A stretch of DNA of 64,000 nt from Anaerocolumna sp. AGMB13025 (GCF_029689925.1 NZ_CP121445.1:5762501-5826500), one strand, 5' to 3'; shown: positions 1 through 9,678, numbered from the stretch's first letter. Numbers and translations: made by a program. Notes: generated by a model not told the origin, from the sequence alone.

Positions 1-500
1 CTTGGGTTATAAAAGTTCATGAGTGAATCACTACCAAAAACAATTAACTTATTATTTTCAGGTGTCGGATAATTTCCGGCAGTTAAAGCCGGAAAATCAA
101 ACTCACTAAAGGTTGCACTATCCATTGCATATAACTGTAACTGTGATTCATAGTTACCGCTTTTTAGCATAACATTTGCTGATAAGATAGGCGAAACTGC
201 TTTCACATGTTCAAGCCCTTTAATTTGTGCGACGAGACTATCATCCATACGCTGTTCTTTCGTATTAACATAATTACCGTCCGCATCCATTATATTGGCA
301 TATCTCTCCACTGTTACGGTAGTTAGACTTCCAAGTTCCATGACCTGTGATTTAAAATTAGTATTCATTCCAATCCCAATGGAAATCATAACTACTATAG
401 AAATGGTACCAATAATCACACCGGTAACCGTTAATGCTGTTCTGGCTTTCCGTCGGCTAAGATTCCTAAGTCCCATTTTAATTAAATCACTAATCCTCAT
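1..500 (-). CDS. ABC transporter permease, MacB/FtsX-like (3' part outside window)
   Basis: Membrane permease of a MacB-type ABC system; only the N-terminal ~166 residues lie in the window. The protein opens with a cytoplasmic helix (MRISDLIKMGLRNL, then RRKARTALTVTGV) leading into a first membrane segment (IIGTISIVVMISIGIG), followed by the start of a MacB_PCD-like extracytoplasmic domain. I chose the ATG at 500 because AAAGGA at about 511-516 sits correctly for it; an in-frame ATG at 509 is too close. It overlaps the end of the small anchored protein upstream and belongs to one operon with the ATPase at 3468-4460. Family is clear; substrate is unknown. Confidence 0.82.
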   Translation of the reverse strand, partial: MRISDLIKMGLRNLSRRKARTALTVTGVIIGTISIVVMISIGIGMNTNFKSQVMELGSLTTVTVERYANIMDADGNYVNTKEQRMDDSLVAQIKGLEHVKAVSPILSANVMLKSGNYESQLQLYAMDSATFSEFDFPALTAGNYPTPENNKLIVFGSDSLMNFYNP

Positions 501-762
501 ATAATTCATATCCTTTTTTTATTTTTCTCTTAGCTAACAATAACCCTAATAAAATGCTTACCGCTAATGTTGCAGTTGTAATTCCTATTACAAAGGGCCA
601 GCTTGACATGAGAGGATCTTTAACTGACGGCCCTGCACCCATTGCATCTCCAGGCACTTCACTGACTGCATCGCCTCCGGTACTGGTAACCTTCCCGGTT
701 GTAACAACAGCTTCATTCAGTAATACCTGTACATTAAAATTCTGATCCATTACTATATTCAT
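490..762 (-). CDS. Small protein with C-terminal membrane anchor
   Basis: About 90 residues. The first half is polar with a Gly/Val-rich stretch; residues ~57-79 form one membrane helix (WPFVIGITTATLAVSILLG) followed by a basic stop-transfer LLLAKRKIKKGYE. The start at 762 is preferred over 780 because GGGTGG lies about 5 nt before it, while nothing resembling a ribosome site precedes 780. The gene sits between the CARDB-type protein and the permease and overlaps the permease start, so it is probably translationally coupled. I do not recognise a family. Its tail has the same design as the C-terminus of the large neighbour, so an accessory role in the same ABC export complex is an inference. 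Confidence 0.6.
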   Translation of the reverse strand: MNIVMDQNFNVQVLLNEAVVTTGKVTSTGGDAVSEVPGDAMGAGPSVKDPLMSSWPFVIGITTATLAVSILLGLLLAKRKIKKGYELYED

Positions 763-880
763 ATTTACCACCCATTGCATATCGTAAGTTTCTTACGATA
801 CTGCCACAAAGCAGGCTGAAAGAATCGTATTGTGGCATCCTTTCAATTCTTATTTTTCTTTCAACCTTACCACCCTAAGT

Positions 881-3367
881 CTATTCTGCCTCTTCCTGCT
901 TTCTTAATTTTCTTCTATATAAACTAAGTCTTACTTTTCTTGTTACCGGAATTCCTATTACCAGTATAGCTAATTGTATGATTACAAAAGCCCATATGGG
1001 AAGAATCGGTGCCTTTCCAGCATCAGCAGGTGGTAATACACCCCCTGGTCCGCCTGCCGTTGGATCAGGAATTACATCACCTTGTATACTGCCTGTGAAT
1101 TCTTTCTTAATGGAGACTTCATCTCCATTACTATCTTCGAAGGTAACCGTCAGTGTTCCTTTTGCCTCCCCTTCAACCAAAGGGATAACTTCTAATTCTT
1201 CCGGCTCCTGAACTCCGGCTTCTACATTACCGATATAAAGCATATCTCCGGAACTGAGCTTAAAATCTCCTTCAATTGATGCATGAACATTGTTAAGTGT
1301 AGATTTACCCATATTTAAAAAGTCAAAAGTCACGACTGTGGGCTGGTTAACAATTGCTGCCTCCCAGGAACCTACAACGATGTTATCTATTACCGGTCTT
1401 GCATTTTCCACTGCCTGCAGATTAATAGTCTCTTTCACAGTTTCTCCTATCTGACCGGTGGTAGGATTGGGTTTTGCTCCCTCGTATTCATAATCCATGG
1501 TTATATCCACCGGATATGCTTTCGTTGTCGCATCTGCTTTCGCTCTCAGTTCAAGAGTGTTCTGAACCGTTTCTCCGGCAGGTATCTTAGTTATGTAAAA
1601 GGTATTACTTCCGTTGTTTACTGTAAATATATTATCTGTCTGGGTTATTGTAACCTTAATGTTTCTGGCATCCACGCTGGAATGAGTGTTTTTTATATCA
1701 AAAGTAAAATTAAAAGTACTGCCTGCTCTTAATTCATCTTTATCTGCTGAATAATTACTGATGATTAATTTAGGTTTGCTGGTGCCTATTCCGTCATTTT
1801 TTACGTTTTGAATAAATAGGGTTGCCGTATCTGACTGGACTTTGCCGGTCTCATCTTTATAATCATACTTGATATTCAGGCTGTTGGTTCCTTCCACAAC
1901 CGTTTCAGAAGCTTTTAACGGTATGGTTATTCTTCTTTTTTTGCCACCTGCTATTTTATCTATGTATTGATAAGGTTCAGAATTCATAGGGGCAAAACTA
2001 GCTCCCTCTGCACTTACTACCGCCACTTTTACAGTAGTGATATCAACTTTGCTTTTATTCTCTAAGTCAAAAGAAACATCTACCCGTGCCCCTGCATTCG
2101 GCTCATCCGGGCTTTGTGATACATTGCTTACCACAATATTGGGTTTACCGTCCGAATCAACACCGTCTGCTGCTATTACTTCCAGATATACCGTTGTTGA
2201 GGTTGTAAGTGCAGTTCCGGACGCATCTTTATACGCAATGGTTATGGGCACTTCTTTTAAACCCACTTTTGCTTCATTGGATACAATTAAGGGGATTTTA
2301 ACATCAATTTTGTCACTATATTTAAGGTCTTTTACCGATATTGTCTTTGTCGTATATCCCGGTAAGAATCCATTTACATCCAAACCGCCTACCGATACTT
2401 CAATATTGTTCGCTTTTGTATCTCCTGCATTGCGCAGTGTCGTTACTAGATTAAAGCTGTCGCCGGCTTTTAATTCACTGGCATATTTGGTGCTTACTAC
2501 TTCTATTTTAGGGGCTATACTGTTATTCTCAATATTTACGTACATATCAACCGTATTCGTTCCGGCTTCACCTTCATCATTCTTGTATTCCATCTTTACA
2601 GTTAGTTTTTTATTACCAGCTGTGGCAGCAGATGATATACTTACCGGTAAACTGATTTTATAAGTATCACCAGGAGATAGTCTTCCTGCTGTACCAATTT
2701 CCTGTTTTAATTTAGAATATTTAGGTATAATTCCTGCTGCTTCATAACCATCTACACTAAGGAAAGAATTAATAGCAGAGATTTGACCTTCATTCTTAAC
2801 GGTAAAGGTCAATTTCGTATCATTGCCGATATACGCTTCGTCCATTTTAATGTTATCAATCGTTAACTGTGCCGGTTCTTTTTCATTATTGATTATAAGA
2901 TAAGTAGTAGGAACATCAAGGGTAAAATTATGAACCGAACCATCATCCAGATTTATTGCTGTAAAATCTACACTGACCTTTAATTTATTTCTGGAGATCT
3001 TAGCTGTCTCCTTCACTTTTAAATCAAACTCTATATAGGTGGTCTCCGTATTGGATATTCCCGCAGGTGGATTTTCAGGTGTATAACCTGCCTGCGTATA
3101 GGTAATATTGGATACGGTAAATGGCATATTTTCCGTACTTACTGAAATTACCGGATCAAATATAAATCCCCCTACTGATTTTACAGGTAATTTTATATGT
3201 ACTGTTTCCCCAGGTATTCCTGTTGTATTCTGAACTGATCCTACAAAGGTAATCGCAGTTGCCTTACCATCATAAGATTCCGCTCTGGCAGTTGTGTATC
3301 CGGTAAAATTACCAATGATTAAAGTCATCATTACAATTGCAGCAAAAATCTTTCTTGCCTTTTTCAT
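881..3367 (-). CDS. Large secreted, membrane-anchored CARDB/COG1361-type repeat protein
   Basis: 828 residues. A signal peptide (MKKARKIFAAIVMMTLIIGNF, cleavage near ARA-ES) is followed by about five or six beta-rich Ig-like repeats of ~110 residues. Each carries the pattern of NxG-type turns and L..G..F...F.....G seen in CARDB/NPCBM-like adhesion modules (for example PGETVHIKLPV, IGNDTKLTFTVKNEG, AGDSFNLVTTLRNAG, AGARVDVSFDLENKS). The C-terminus has one membrane helix (~790-812) and a basic tail ending RRKLRKQEEAE. The start is supported by GAGGGATAAAG. Proteins of this COG1361 class are often encoded with MacB-type ABC genes, as here, and may act as the extracytoplasmic partner. Role inferred; architecture clear. 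Confidence 0.75.
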   Translation of the reverse strand: MKKARKIFAAIVMMTLIIGNFTGYTTARAESYDGKATAITFVGSVQNTTGIPGETVHIKLPVKSVGGFIFDPVISVSTENMPFTVSNITYTQAGYTPENPPAGISNTETTYIEFDLKVKETAKISRNKLKVSVDFTAINLDDGSVHNFTLDVPTTYLIINNEKEPAQLTIDNIKMDEAYIGNDTKLTFTVKNEGQISAINSFLSVDGYEAAGIIPKYSKLKQEIGTAGRLSPGDTYKISLPVSISSAATAGNKKLTVKMEYKNDEGEAGTNTVDMYVNIENNSIAPKIEVVSTKYASELKAGDSFNLVTTLRNAGDTKANNIEVSVGGLDVNGFLPGYTTKTISVKDLKYSDKIDVKIPLIVSNEAKVGLKEVPITIAYKDASGTALTTSTTVYLEVIAADGVDSDGKPNIVVSNVSQSPDEPNAGARVDVSFDLENKSKVDITTVKVAVVSAEGASFAPMNSEPYQYIDKIAGGKKRRITIPLKASETVVEGTNSLNIKYDYKDETGKVQSDTATLFIQNVKNDGIGTSKPKLIISNYSADKDELRAGSTFNFTFDIKNTHSSVDARNIKVTITQTDNIFTVNNGSNTFYITKIPAGETVQNTLELRAKADATTKAYPVDITMDYEYEGAKPNPTTGQIGETVKETINLQAVENARPVIDNIVVGSWEAAIVNQPTVVTFDFLNMGKSTLNNVHASIEGDFKLSSGDMLYIGNVEAGVQEPEELEVIPLVEGEAKGTLTVTFEDSNGDEVSIKKEFTGSIQGDVIPDPTAGGPGGVLPPADAGKAPILPIWAFVIIQLAILVIGIPVTRKVRLSLYRRKLRKQEEAE

Positions 3368-3467
3368 TCTTTATCCCTCTTCTTCCTTTAATATTCTATT
3401 TCTTAATATCTTATAAGTAAATATTCCGATACATTTTATACGTTTTTATTGGTTCTTCCATAAATAA

Positions 3468-4460
3468 TTAATTATTTATGGTCTTTACTTTATCTTCGTT
3501 GTCCGATGCTGCAATTTCGCTCTCAGTCTGTTCCTCTGTAATTATTGCAGAATTTGATTTTTCAGTAACTACAGCAGTTTCAGATGTCTTATCAGGTTCA
3601 CTACCTGCTTGTATTATTTTATTGTCCTTTGGTTCAAGCTGATTTGGAGTTTCAGCTTCTGGTATTGCTTCTGAATTAATAATTGATTTCTGATCTATAT
3701 TAATTTCTTCCCTATTTTCGACTTGATTATTTTCACTGATTTCTTCCGGTTTGACAGCCTTATGGTTTAATTCCACACTTTGGATTTTTCCATCTAAAAT
3801 ATGAATGATCCTGTCAGCGAAATCTGCCAGTCTTCTGTCATGGGTAACCATTACGATTGTCTGGTTGTTATCCCTTGCAATGGTTTTTATTAAGTTCATT
3901 ACTTCCATTGCTGTCTTTGTATCCAGATTACCGGTAGGTTCATCTGCGAATACTATCTCTGGTTTGGCCACAAAGGCTCTTGCAATACCTACCCTTTGCT
4001 GCTGCCCGCCGCTCATTTCCTTCGGTTTATGGGATAATCGTGATCCTAGCCCTACCTTTATCAGCATATCCCTGGCCATCTTTCTCCTCGCCTTTGATTT
4101 AATACGTTTAAAAACCAAAGGAAACTCCACATTCTCCAGGGCTGTCATAGAGCCCATAAGGTTATATGATTGAAATACGAATCCCAAATAACGCTGTCTG
4201 AATCTTGCCAGACTGTTTTCATTCATTTTATGTATTTTCTTACCCTTAATAATGATCTGTCCGCCGGATAGCTTTTCAATGCCGGCCATTAAATTCAGAA
4301 GGGTTGATTTACCGGAGCCTGAAGTACCTAACAGGCAGCAAAATTCACCCTTTAGTATTTCAAAACTCACATCGTCTACTGCATAAATTTTTTCACTGCC
4401 CATTCGATATACTTTTTTCACATTCTTAACCTCGATTATCTTTTCAATCTGGTCATCCAC
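3468..4460 (-). CDS. ABC transporter ATP-binding protein, MacB/LolD type, with acidic C-terminal tail
   Basis: 330 residues. Residues ~1-235 are a complete MacB/LolD-class ATPase: Walker A GTSGSGKST (~46), Q-loop VFQSYNLMG, signature MSGGQQQRVGIARA, Walker B EIVFADEPTGNLD and switch His in MVTHDRR. From ~245 there is an unusual ~85-residue tail rich in E, N, S and T with no predicted fold, absent from ordinary MacB-type ATPases of ~230 residues. Translation starts at GTG 4460, eight bases after a perfect AGGAGG. It is the first gene of the operon that continues with the CARDB protein, small anchor protein and permease. It probably powers export or mechanotransmission rather than import. Confidence 0.88.
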   Translation of the reverse strand: MDDQIEKIIEVKNVKKVYRMGSEKIYAVDDVSFEILKGEFCCLLGTSGSGKSTLLNLMAGIEKLSGGQIIIKGKKIHKMNENSLARFRQRYLGFVFQSYNLMGSMTALENVEFPLVFKRIKSKARRKMARDMLIKVGLGSRLSHKPKEMSGGQQQRVGIARAFVAKPEIVFADEPTGNLDTKTAMEVMNLIKTIARDNNQTIVMVTHDRRLADFADRIIHILDGKIQSVELNHKAVKPEEISENNQVENREEINIDQKSIINSEAIPEAETPNQLEPKDNKIIQAGSEPDKTSETAVVTEKSNSAIITEEQTESEIAASDNEDKVKTINN

Positions 4461-4598
4461 TCTGGCAACCTCCTCCCTTTTATGATTCTTGTCTCTATAA
4501 TATTCTACTCCAAAAATATTAAATAAAGTCTATGTTATTTCTTACATTTTTATTACTTTTTGTTAAATAATGTCAGGTTTTCTTTAACATCTTAATAA

Positions 4599-5810
4599 TT
4601 ATTTAGCAACACCTGATGCATCTTTCGTAATGCCTTGTTCTTCTTCCTTTTTTTCAAGTCTGTGATCTATATATCTCACAAATATTACTTTAATAAGTGC
4701 TCCTACCGGAACCGCTAAGAGCATACCCAGTAAGCCGCCTATGGCACTGCCGAATATTAAAGATATTATTACAAGTACCGGATGGATTTGGATGCTCTGG
4801 CTTAAAAGCTTTGGCGCTATAATATTGCCGTCTATTGCCTGAACAATAAATAAAGCAATTACTGCTATTATTAATTCCTTATATTGACCGTTAATAACAC
4901 AGATCAGACCGGTACTTAAGTATGCTACAATAGGACCGCAGTAAGGTATCAAGTTTCCGATACCTGCAAGAATACCGATTATGACTGCAAACTTCACTCC
5001 GACAATAGACAGGGTAAGACTAATTATAATCATCATTACAAAAGCATCGGATAACTGTCCTCTGATATATCCGGAAAAAACACTATCCGCATCCGATAAA
5101 AACCTTACTATTCTTGCATTCCATTTATCACTGATTAATGCGCGGCTGACCTTCTTTAGGTATTCCGTAATCATTTTACCGTCAATCATAAAATAAATAG
5201 CAATAATGAAGGCAAATATAAAGGACGTTATATAAGAGGATATGTTACTGAGAGAGGTTACCAGGGATCCTCCTGCAAGCCTTAAGTAATTTAAGATATA
5301 AGTGGCAGCATCTTTAATATATTGGGTGATTTCATTGGATTGTATATTTAAACCATCCAGCTTACCTATAATATCATAATAAAATGCATTAATGGTATTC
5401 ATATAGGATTGTGCAAGTACAACGATATCATCAAATTTTGCTACCCTTAACTGATCTGTTACACTGAATACAAGTAAGGAGATAATTCCCACTAAAACGA
5501 TGAAGAAAAAAATAACCGTCGTAAATACTGCCCAGGAACGGGTAGATTTTAACTGCCAGTTTCTTATTCTGATTTTTTTTAACCGATTTTCAAAAAAGTC
5601 ATTCAGAGGATTAAAAAGATAAGCAATTACAAAGCCAAAGACGATGGGTTTTGCTACTTTCATAAACCAATTTAAGCTATCCATTATGTTTCCCATAATG
5701 GATGGCGCACTTTTAGCCACTAAACTTAAGCAATAAATAATAATACAGGTTACAATTACGTAAATCGCAATCAGCGTATATCTCTTGTTTAATTTGTCAT
5801 TCCATTTCAT
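4599..5810 (-). CDS. AI-2E family transporter-like membrane protein
   Basis: 403 residues, PF01594 type. About seven or eight membrane segments, with the long loop between the N-terminal helices and the C-terminal bundle, and the family signature region GILAGIGNLIPYCGPIVAYLS followed by IVQAIDGNIIAPKLLSQSIQIHPVLVIISL. The ORF is open to 5915, but the ATG at 5810 (MKWNDKLNK) has AGGAG seven bases upstream and removes a non-membrane N-terminal extension that overlaps a palindrome. Members transport diverse small solutes or ions; substrate cannot be read from sequence. A second family member lies at 12658-13719. Confidence 0.85.
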   Translation of the reverse strand: MKWNDKLNKRYTLIAIYVIVTCIIIYCLSLVAKSAPSIMGNIMDSLNWFMKVAKPIVFGFVIAYLFNPLNDFFENRLKKIRIRNWQLKSTRSWAVFTTVIFFFIVLVGIISLLVFSVTDQLRVAKFDDIVVLAQSYMNTINAFYYDIIGKLDGLNIQSNEITQYIKDAATYILNYLRLAGGSLVTSLSNISSYITSFIFAFIIAIYFMIDGKMITEYLKKVSRALISDKWNARIVRFLSDADSVFSGYIRGQLSDAFVMMIIISLTLSIVGVKFAVIIGILAGIGNLIPYCGPIVAYLSTGLICVINGQYKELIIAVIALFIVQAIDGNIIAPKLLSQSIQIHPVLVIISLIFGSAIGGLLGMLLAVPVGALIKVIFVRYIDHRLEKKEEEQGITKDASGVAK

Positions 5811-5868
5811 ATAAAAACTCCTATTCGAATAATCTGGTACACTTCCTAACGAAATACAGATAACACTT

Positions 5869-5911
5869 TGGGTAATTACGACATGGGGACATAACCTATC
5901 GTAATTACCCA
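5869..5911. repeat. Perfect 13-bp inverted repeat between two genes
   Basis: TGGGTAATTACGA at 5869-5881 is matched exactly by TCGTAATTACCCA at 5899-5911, with a 17-nt loop. It lies between the cytidylate-kinase-like gene and the AI-2E gene on the transcribed (minus) strand. No T-run follows the stem in either direction, so an operator or mRNA processing hairpin is as likely as a terminator. Confidence 0.5.
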
Positions 5912-5935
5912 GCATTTTATCCTTTTATTTCATCT

Positions 5936-6550
5936 CTAATGTTCGTACTCTACATATGATTTGATGCAGTCTGCACATCTGTCCATACCAATATAATCAC
6001 TTCGGATTGATAAATGATAATTCTCAATTTTTCCCCATTTGTCAGAGGAATGGTAATTGTAATAATTTGCTCTTCCTTTATCAATCTTATGGATTCTTTC
6101 CACAGCTTTTGCTTCCGTTAGTTTATCTGTCTCCATAACTCTTTTTATTCTGTAATTAATATCAGCCCATATAAATACATTAATTACACCAGGCTTTTCC
6201 TTTAATATATAATCTGCGCATCTGCCCACAATAACACAGGGTCCTTCTTGTGCAACCTTTTGGATGACATTGGTCTGTGCCAGATAAATCTGATCATCCA
6301 AGGAGACATTAGATATACCTAATTCCTGGTTCCCGTAAGCATTCATTCCCATGGCAATGGAATACAATAGGCTATTGGACGCTTTGTTTTCAGCATTCTC
6401 AAAAGCTGAAACAGCGAACCCGCTTTCCTTTGCAGCCCGGTTAATAAGTTCATTATCATAGAATGGAATTCCAAGCTTATCAGCAAGTTTTTTACCAATT
6501 ACTCTTCCACCACTACCATACTGTCTGCTAATCGTAATTACATTCTTCAT
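5936..6550 (-). CDS. Cytidylate kinase-like family protein
   Basis: 204 residues, PF13189 class. The N-terminal P-loop-like motif is ISRQYGSGGRVIGKKLA (~5-21), followed by the LADKLGIPFYDNELINRAA segment typical of the family and VIVGRCADYIL (~105). The C-terminus has the CMP-kinase-like HKIDKGRANYYNY region and then YHLSIRSDYIGMDRCADCI. I start it at ATG 6550 (MKNVITISRQ), which has AGGAG and a four-base spacer, not at 6571. These proteins resemble Cmk but are stand-alone and of unproven nucleotide specificity. The start lies directly downstream of the hairpin leader at 6556-6720. Confidence 0.82.
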   Translation of the reverse strand: MKNVITISRQYGSGGRVIGKKLADKLGIPFYDNELINRAAKESGFAVSAFENAENKASNSLLYSIAMGMNAYGNQELGISNVSLDDQIYLAQTNVIQKVAQEGPCVIVGRCADYILKEKPGVINVFIWADINYRIKRVMETDKLTEAKAVERIHKIDKGRANYYNYHSSDKWGKIENYHLSIRSDYIGMDRCADCIKSYVEYEH

Positions 6551-6555
6551 AAAAC

Positions 6556-6720
6556 TCCTATCTGTGCGCAACTGCGCACGTATTAATCAGGATGTTGAAA
6601 AAATGTTTTGTTTTTTCAACTTACTCCAATCTGTGCGCATTAGCGCACGTACTAAACAGATGTTAAAAAATTTTTAGCTTTTTTCAACTTAATCCAATTT
6701 GTGCGCATCAGCGCACATAC
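6556..6720 (-). promoter_or_regulatory. Triplicated two-hairpin 5' leader upstream of the cytidylate-kinase-like gene
   Basis: Three copies of GTGCGC-N4-GCGCAC at 6564-6579, 6633-6648 and 6701-6716 (spacing 69 and 68 nt), separated by A/T stems: GTTGAAAAAA 6594-6603 with TTTTTTCAAC 6611-6620, and a one-mismatch version at about 6662-6688. The copy next to the gene ends in AGATAGGAGTTTT before the ATG, so the stem lies immediately 5' of the ribosome site. The same arrangement recurs at 14421-14442, 60571-60591 and 62662-62725. Function unknown; an mRNA-level regulatory or repetitive extragenic element is inferred. Confidence 0.6.
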
Positions 6721-6859
6721 TACCTTTATCTTCGACATGTTACTGATCAATGTCAATATCCAGCGGTAAAATACCGTTGTGATTCATATATTATATTTTT
6801 ATTATAGCATAGATGAAGTTTTCTGTGAACCTAATTTTGCGGTTAAAGGAATCTTTGGA

Positions 6860-9673
6860 TTATCTAAAAACCTTAATAAACCTTAGTATAATCCTTTTAA
6901 AGGGACTGGTATTTTCATAGACAGAATGGATTAACTCCTTATAAAATTCTTCTGCCTCCTCCGATTCCTCTCTTGAAATACAATATTGATTAAATCTTGC
7001 CTTTAAAACAATATCAGTGAACCGCTTATACCTGCCTTCTTTTATATGCTTCCATTGTTTTTCAACCTGTGCTGCCGCTTCGTTAAAAGTCGTATTCTCC
7101 GGTATTCCTATTTGGTAATATTCCATCATACGCCCGATTTCATTGTAACGGAGCAGTACTCTTTTACTAAAATCAGTGGTTTTCTGAGCCTTTTCTCTTT
7201 TTTTCAATATAAGGAACGCCCTTACTAAGAGAAACATTATTGTTATACCCGCCAGAGATAAAATCCATAATAGTATCCAGGCCAGTTTTTCCAGATAAGA
7301 AATGACCCCCTTATCTTTTAAAGCCGTTGTCCCGGTTCCAGATACCTTACTGCCTCCGCTGTCTGCATCTTTTTCTCCGTCCGGAGCTAGAGTCTTGGTT
7401 GGCTTTGCCGTATCTTTTGAATTGTTTTTTGAATTGTCCTTTGATTCATTCTCCGCGCTATCCTTTGTACCATCCTTTAAGTCATTCTCATCAGCATCAC
7501 CGGCTTTCGTTGGCGTCGGTATCTTAGGTGTCACGCTGTTCTTTCCCTGCTGCTGATTGTTCATTGTATCTGTAGTATCATTTGAATCAGAGGTCCCAGA
7601 AAATCCTGGTGTAACTTCTACCGGTGCCCATCCAAAACCGTCTACATATACTTCAACCCAGGCATGAGCATTGGCATCCGATATTTCAATCGTTTTCTCG
7701 TCCACCTGCTTCTCCAAAAACATTCCTCTCTTATGTTCCATCAATCCAACCGTACCTGTGACCTTACCCTGTGAGATGTCTTTCGTTTTTACAATGTAAC
7801 CTTCCACATACCTCGCCGGCACACCCATAGTCCTAAGTATCATGACAGCTGCTGATGCATAATGAGAACAATATCCTGTTTTATTTTCGTATAAGAAATA
7901 TTCTACAAAGTCCTTTCCTTTTGGCAAAATACCAGGTGCAAGGGAATATGAGGTAGTGGTGGAAAGATCACTCTTTACCAACTGGACTAAATTCTCCAGG
8001 GCCTGTGAACCGTATTGTCTTTTATAGTCATTATAGTGGATGCTTCCAAACTGTTCTTTTATCCGTTCTAATCCGGTATCCGGAACTCTGGTATACGTGT
8101 CATATACAAATTCCCGGTAAGCTTTTTCAAACCTACGGTATTCCTCCATCTCCCTTAGATTTTCAGGGAGGTCTTTATCGTCAATATCCCGAATTCTTTG
8201 CAGATATTTATTATAATAATTAGCGTATTCCTTCTCTTCGTCAAATTGAAGTGCATTGTTTAAGCCGCTGTAATAGTTTAATTCATACGTGTTCTGTTTC
8301 TTCTTAGGATTTACATATTCCGGATTCGAGACATCCATTAAAGTTCCCGGAGCATAGACTGAATAATAAGGTGCATAGATATAGTCGGGATTCGAATTAA
8401 TCCCTTCTACTTCCATGTCATTAATATAATATTCAAAATCTGAATAAGCATCATTTTCGGCAAATTTTATCTGAGACAAAAAGTAACTGCTTTGATTTCC
8501 GATCGTAAAATCCGTTCCTTTCCAAAGATCAGCTATTTTGTCATATTTCTTTTTGTCTGCTTTACTAAGCTCGTCCCAGTAATCGCCTTTATATTCACTT
8601 CCTACATAGCCTTTTAGATATATGCTGTTATCCGTCGCCGCCGTTTTTAACTTAAGTGCCGTATGATAATTAAAATTCACTTCTCCTATTCTGCCCAGTT
8701 TACCACCGCTCAAACCACCGGAAGCCGTGATTCCCTGGAATAATTCCATACCGTCAAAGTGTAAGGAACTGATATTATTAACTGCCTCTTCCAGATTAAA
8801 ATCCATCATTTCCTTTTGTATTTTTTCTTTTGTATCCGTGATTTTTATTTTACCAGAATAAAAATCCGGCGTTATGATAATGGATGTACACATTATTAAT
8901 AATAACAGCAATGAAGCTAAAAACCCGCCGATTTTTAAGCCTATGACATATTTGAAATTCTGTTCCAAAAGCTTGTCATCGGCTTTTTGTTTTTCATGCA
9001 GGCTTTTTATATTGAAATGCCTGTGCTTTTCCCTTAACGTAGCTGCCATGCCAATAATACTTATTACAAAGGCCAAATAGACACCAAAAGGCAATGAGGA
9101 AGGAACGTACCCAACCGTAAAGGGTAACAGGACAAAAGCCACTGTAACAATCCCAAATATGATCCGGAATGAATTTCTTAAGATCAGACTACAGATGAGC
9201 TGACATAGAATTATAGTCACAAATATAAAAAAGATAGTATTTACTGCTTTTTCCGGATAATCGTCAACCAGATATTTTAGGATACTTGTTTCATAATAAG
9301 CATTGAATTTATCAATATATATATTTTCTACGTGCCAGAATCCATTTTTTATTTCATCCCAAAATAGATAGGCGGCAGCAAGATAGATCACTAAGGTTAA
9401 GGGCATGCTGTATTTTAACAGGCCATGCACTAAAAATGAGGTTAAAAAATACAGGGAGGACAGTAAACCCGCAGCAAACAGCACCGAGGTATAAACCGGT
9501 ATATTAAGTCCGCTTATAAGGCTGAACAAGGTACCGTATACTCCTGCAGCTACCAGCATAAACTGTAGTAATTTTAGCCTGGGTGATATCAATATTTTAT
9601 TATTTAAGGTAATCCGGTTTCTTCTTGTAAATTCAATTCCGTTGCCAGGTTCCCTTTCATTTTTATGAAACAT
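6860..9673 (-). CDS. Transglutaminase-like membrane protein (DUF3488/TgpA type)
   Basis: 937 residues. The N-terminal half has about six or seven membrane helices (DUF3488/TgpA-like), then a large extracytoplasmic domain with a transglutaminase core: nucleophile in TGYCSHYASAAVMIL (~602), His in ANAHAWVEVY (~670) and WAPVEVTPG where the third triad position is Glu in place of the usual Asp. A Lys/Asp/Asn/Thr-rich linker (~720-790), one more membrane helix (~805-830) and a DUF4129-like tail follow. GAAAGGGGCT at 9681-9690 fits ATG 9673 better than the open frame to 9697. It is the third gene of a MoxR-DUF58-TgpA operon, whose members elsewhere are linked to cell-surface or peptide crosslinking. 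Function inferred. Confidence 0.85.
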   Translation of the reverse strand: MFHKNEREPGNGIEFTRRNRITLNNKILISPRLKLLQFMLVAAGVYGTLFSLISGLNIPVYTSVLFAAGLLSSLYFLTSFLVHGLLKYSMPLTLVIYLAAAYLFWDEIKNGFWHVENIYIDKFNAYYETSILKYLVDDYPEKAVNTIFFIFVTIILCQLICSLILRNSFRIIFGIVTVAFVLLPFTVGYVPSSLPFGVYLAFVISIIGMAATLREKHRHFNIKSLHEKQKADDKLLEQNFKYVIGLKIGGFLASLLLLLIMCTSIIITPDFYSGKIKITDTKEKIQKEMMDFNLEEAVNNISSLHFDGMELFQGITASGGLSGGKLGRIGEVNFNYHTALKLKTAATDNSIYLKGYVGSEYKGDYWDELSKADKKKYDKIADLWKGTDFTIGNQSSYFLSQIKFAENDAYSDFEYYINDMEVEGINSNPDYIYAPYYSVYAPGTLMDVSNPEYVNPKKKQNTYELNYYSGLNNALQFDEEKEYANYYNKYLQRIRDIDDKDLPENLREMEEYRRFEKAYREFVYDTYTRVPDTGLERIKEQFGSIHYNDYKRQYGSQALENLVQLVKSDLSTTTSYSLAPGILPKGKDFVEYFLYENKTGYCSHYASAAVMILRTMGVPARYVEGYIVKTKDISQGKVTGTVGLMEHKRGMFLEKQVDEKTIEISDANAHAWVEVYVDGFGWAPVEVTPGFSGTSDSNDTTDTMNNQQQGKNSVTPKIPTPTKAGDADENDLKDGTKDSAENESKDNSKNNSKDTAKPTKTLAPDGEKDADSGGSKVSGTGTTALKDKGVISYLEKLAWILLWILSLAGITIMFLLVRAFLILKKREKAQKTTDFSKRVLLRYNEIGRMMEYYQIGIPENTTFNEAAAQVEKQWKHIKEGRYKRFTDIVLKARFNQYCISREESEEAEEFYKELIHSVYENTSPFKRIILRFIKVFR

Positions 9674-9678
9674 GGATA

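Noticed and set aside
2037..2663. 208-codon plus-strand frame inside the CARDB-type gene
   Set aside because: Antisense shadow: low-complexity Ser/Thr/Leu translation, no ribosome site, and the minus-strand gene has clear domains.
5811..5915. Longer N-terminus of the AI-2E protein
   Set aside because: The extension crosses a perfect palindrome and ATG 5810 has an ideal ribosome site.
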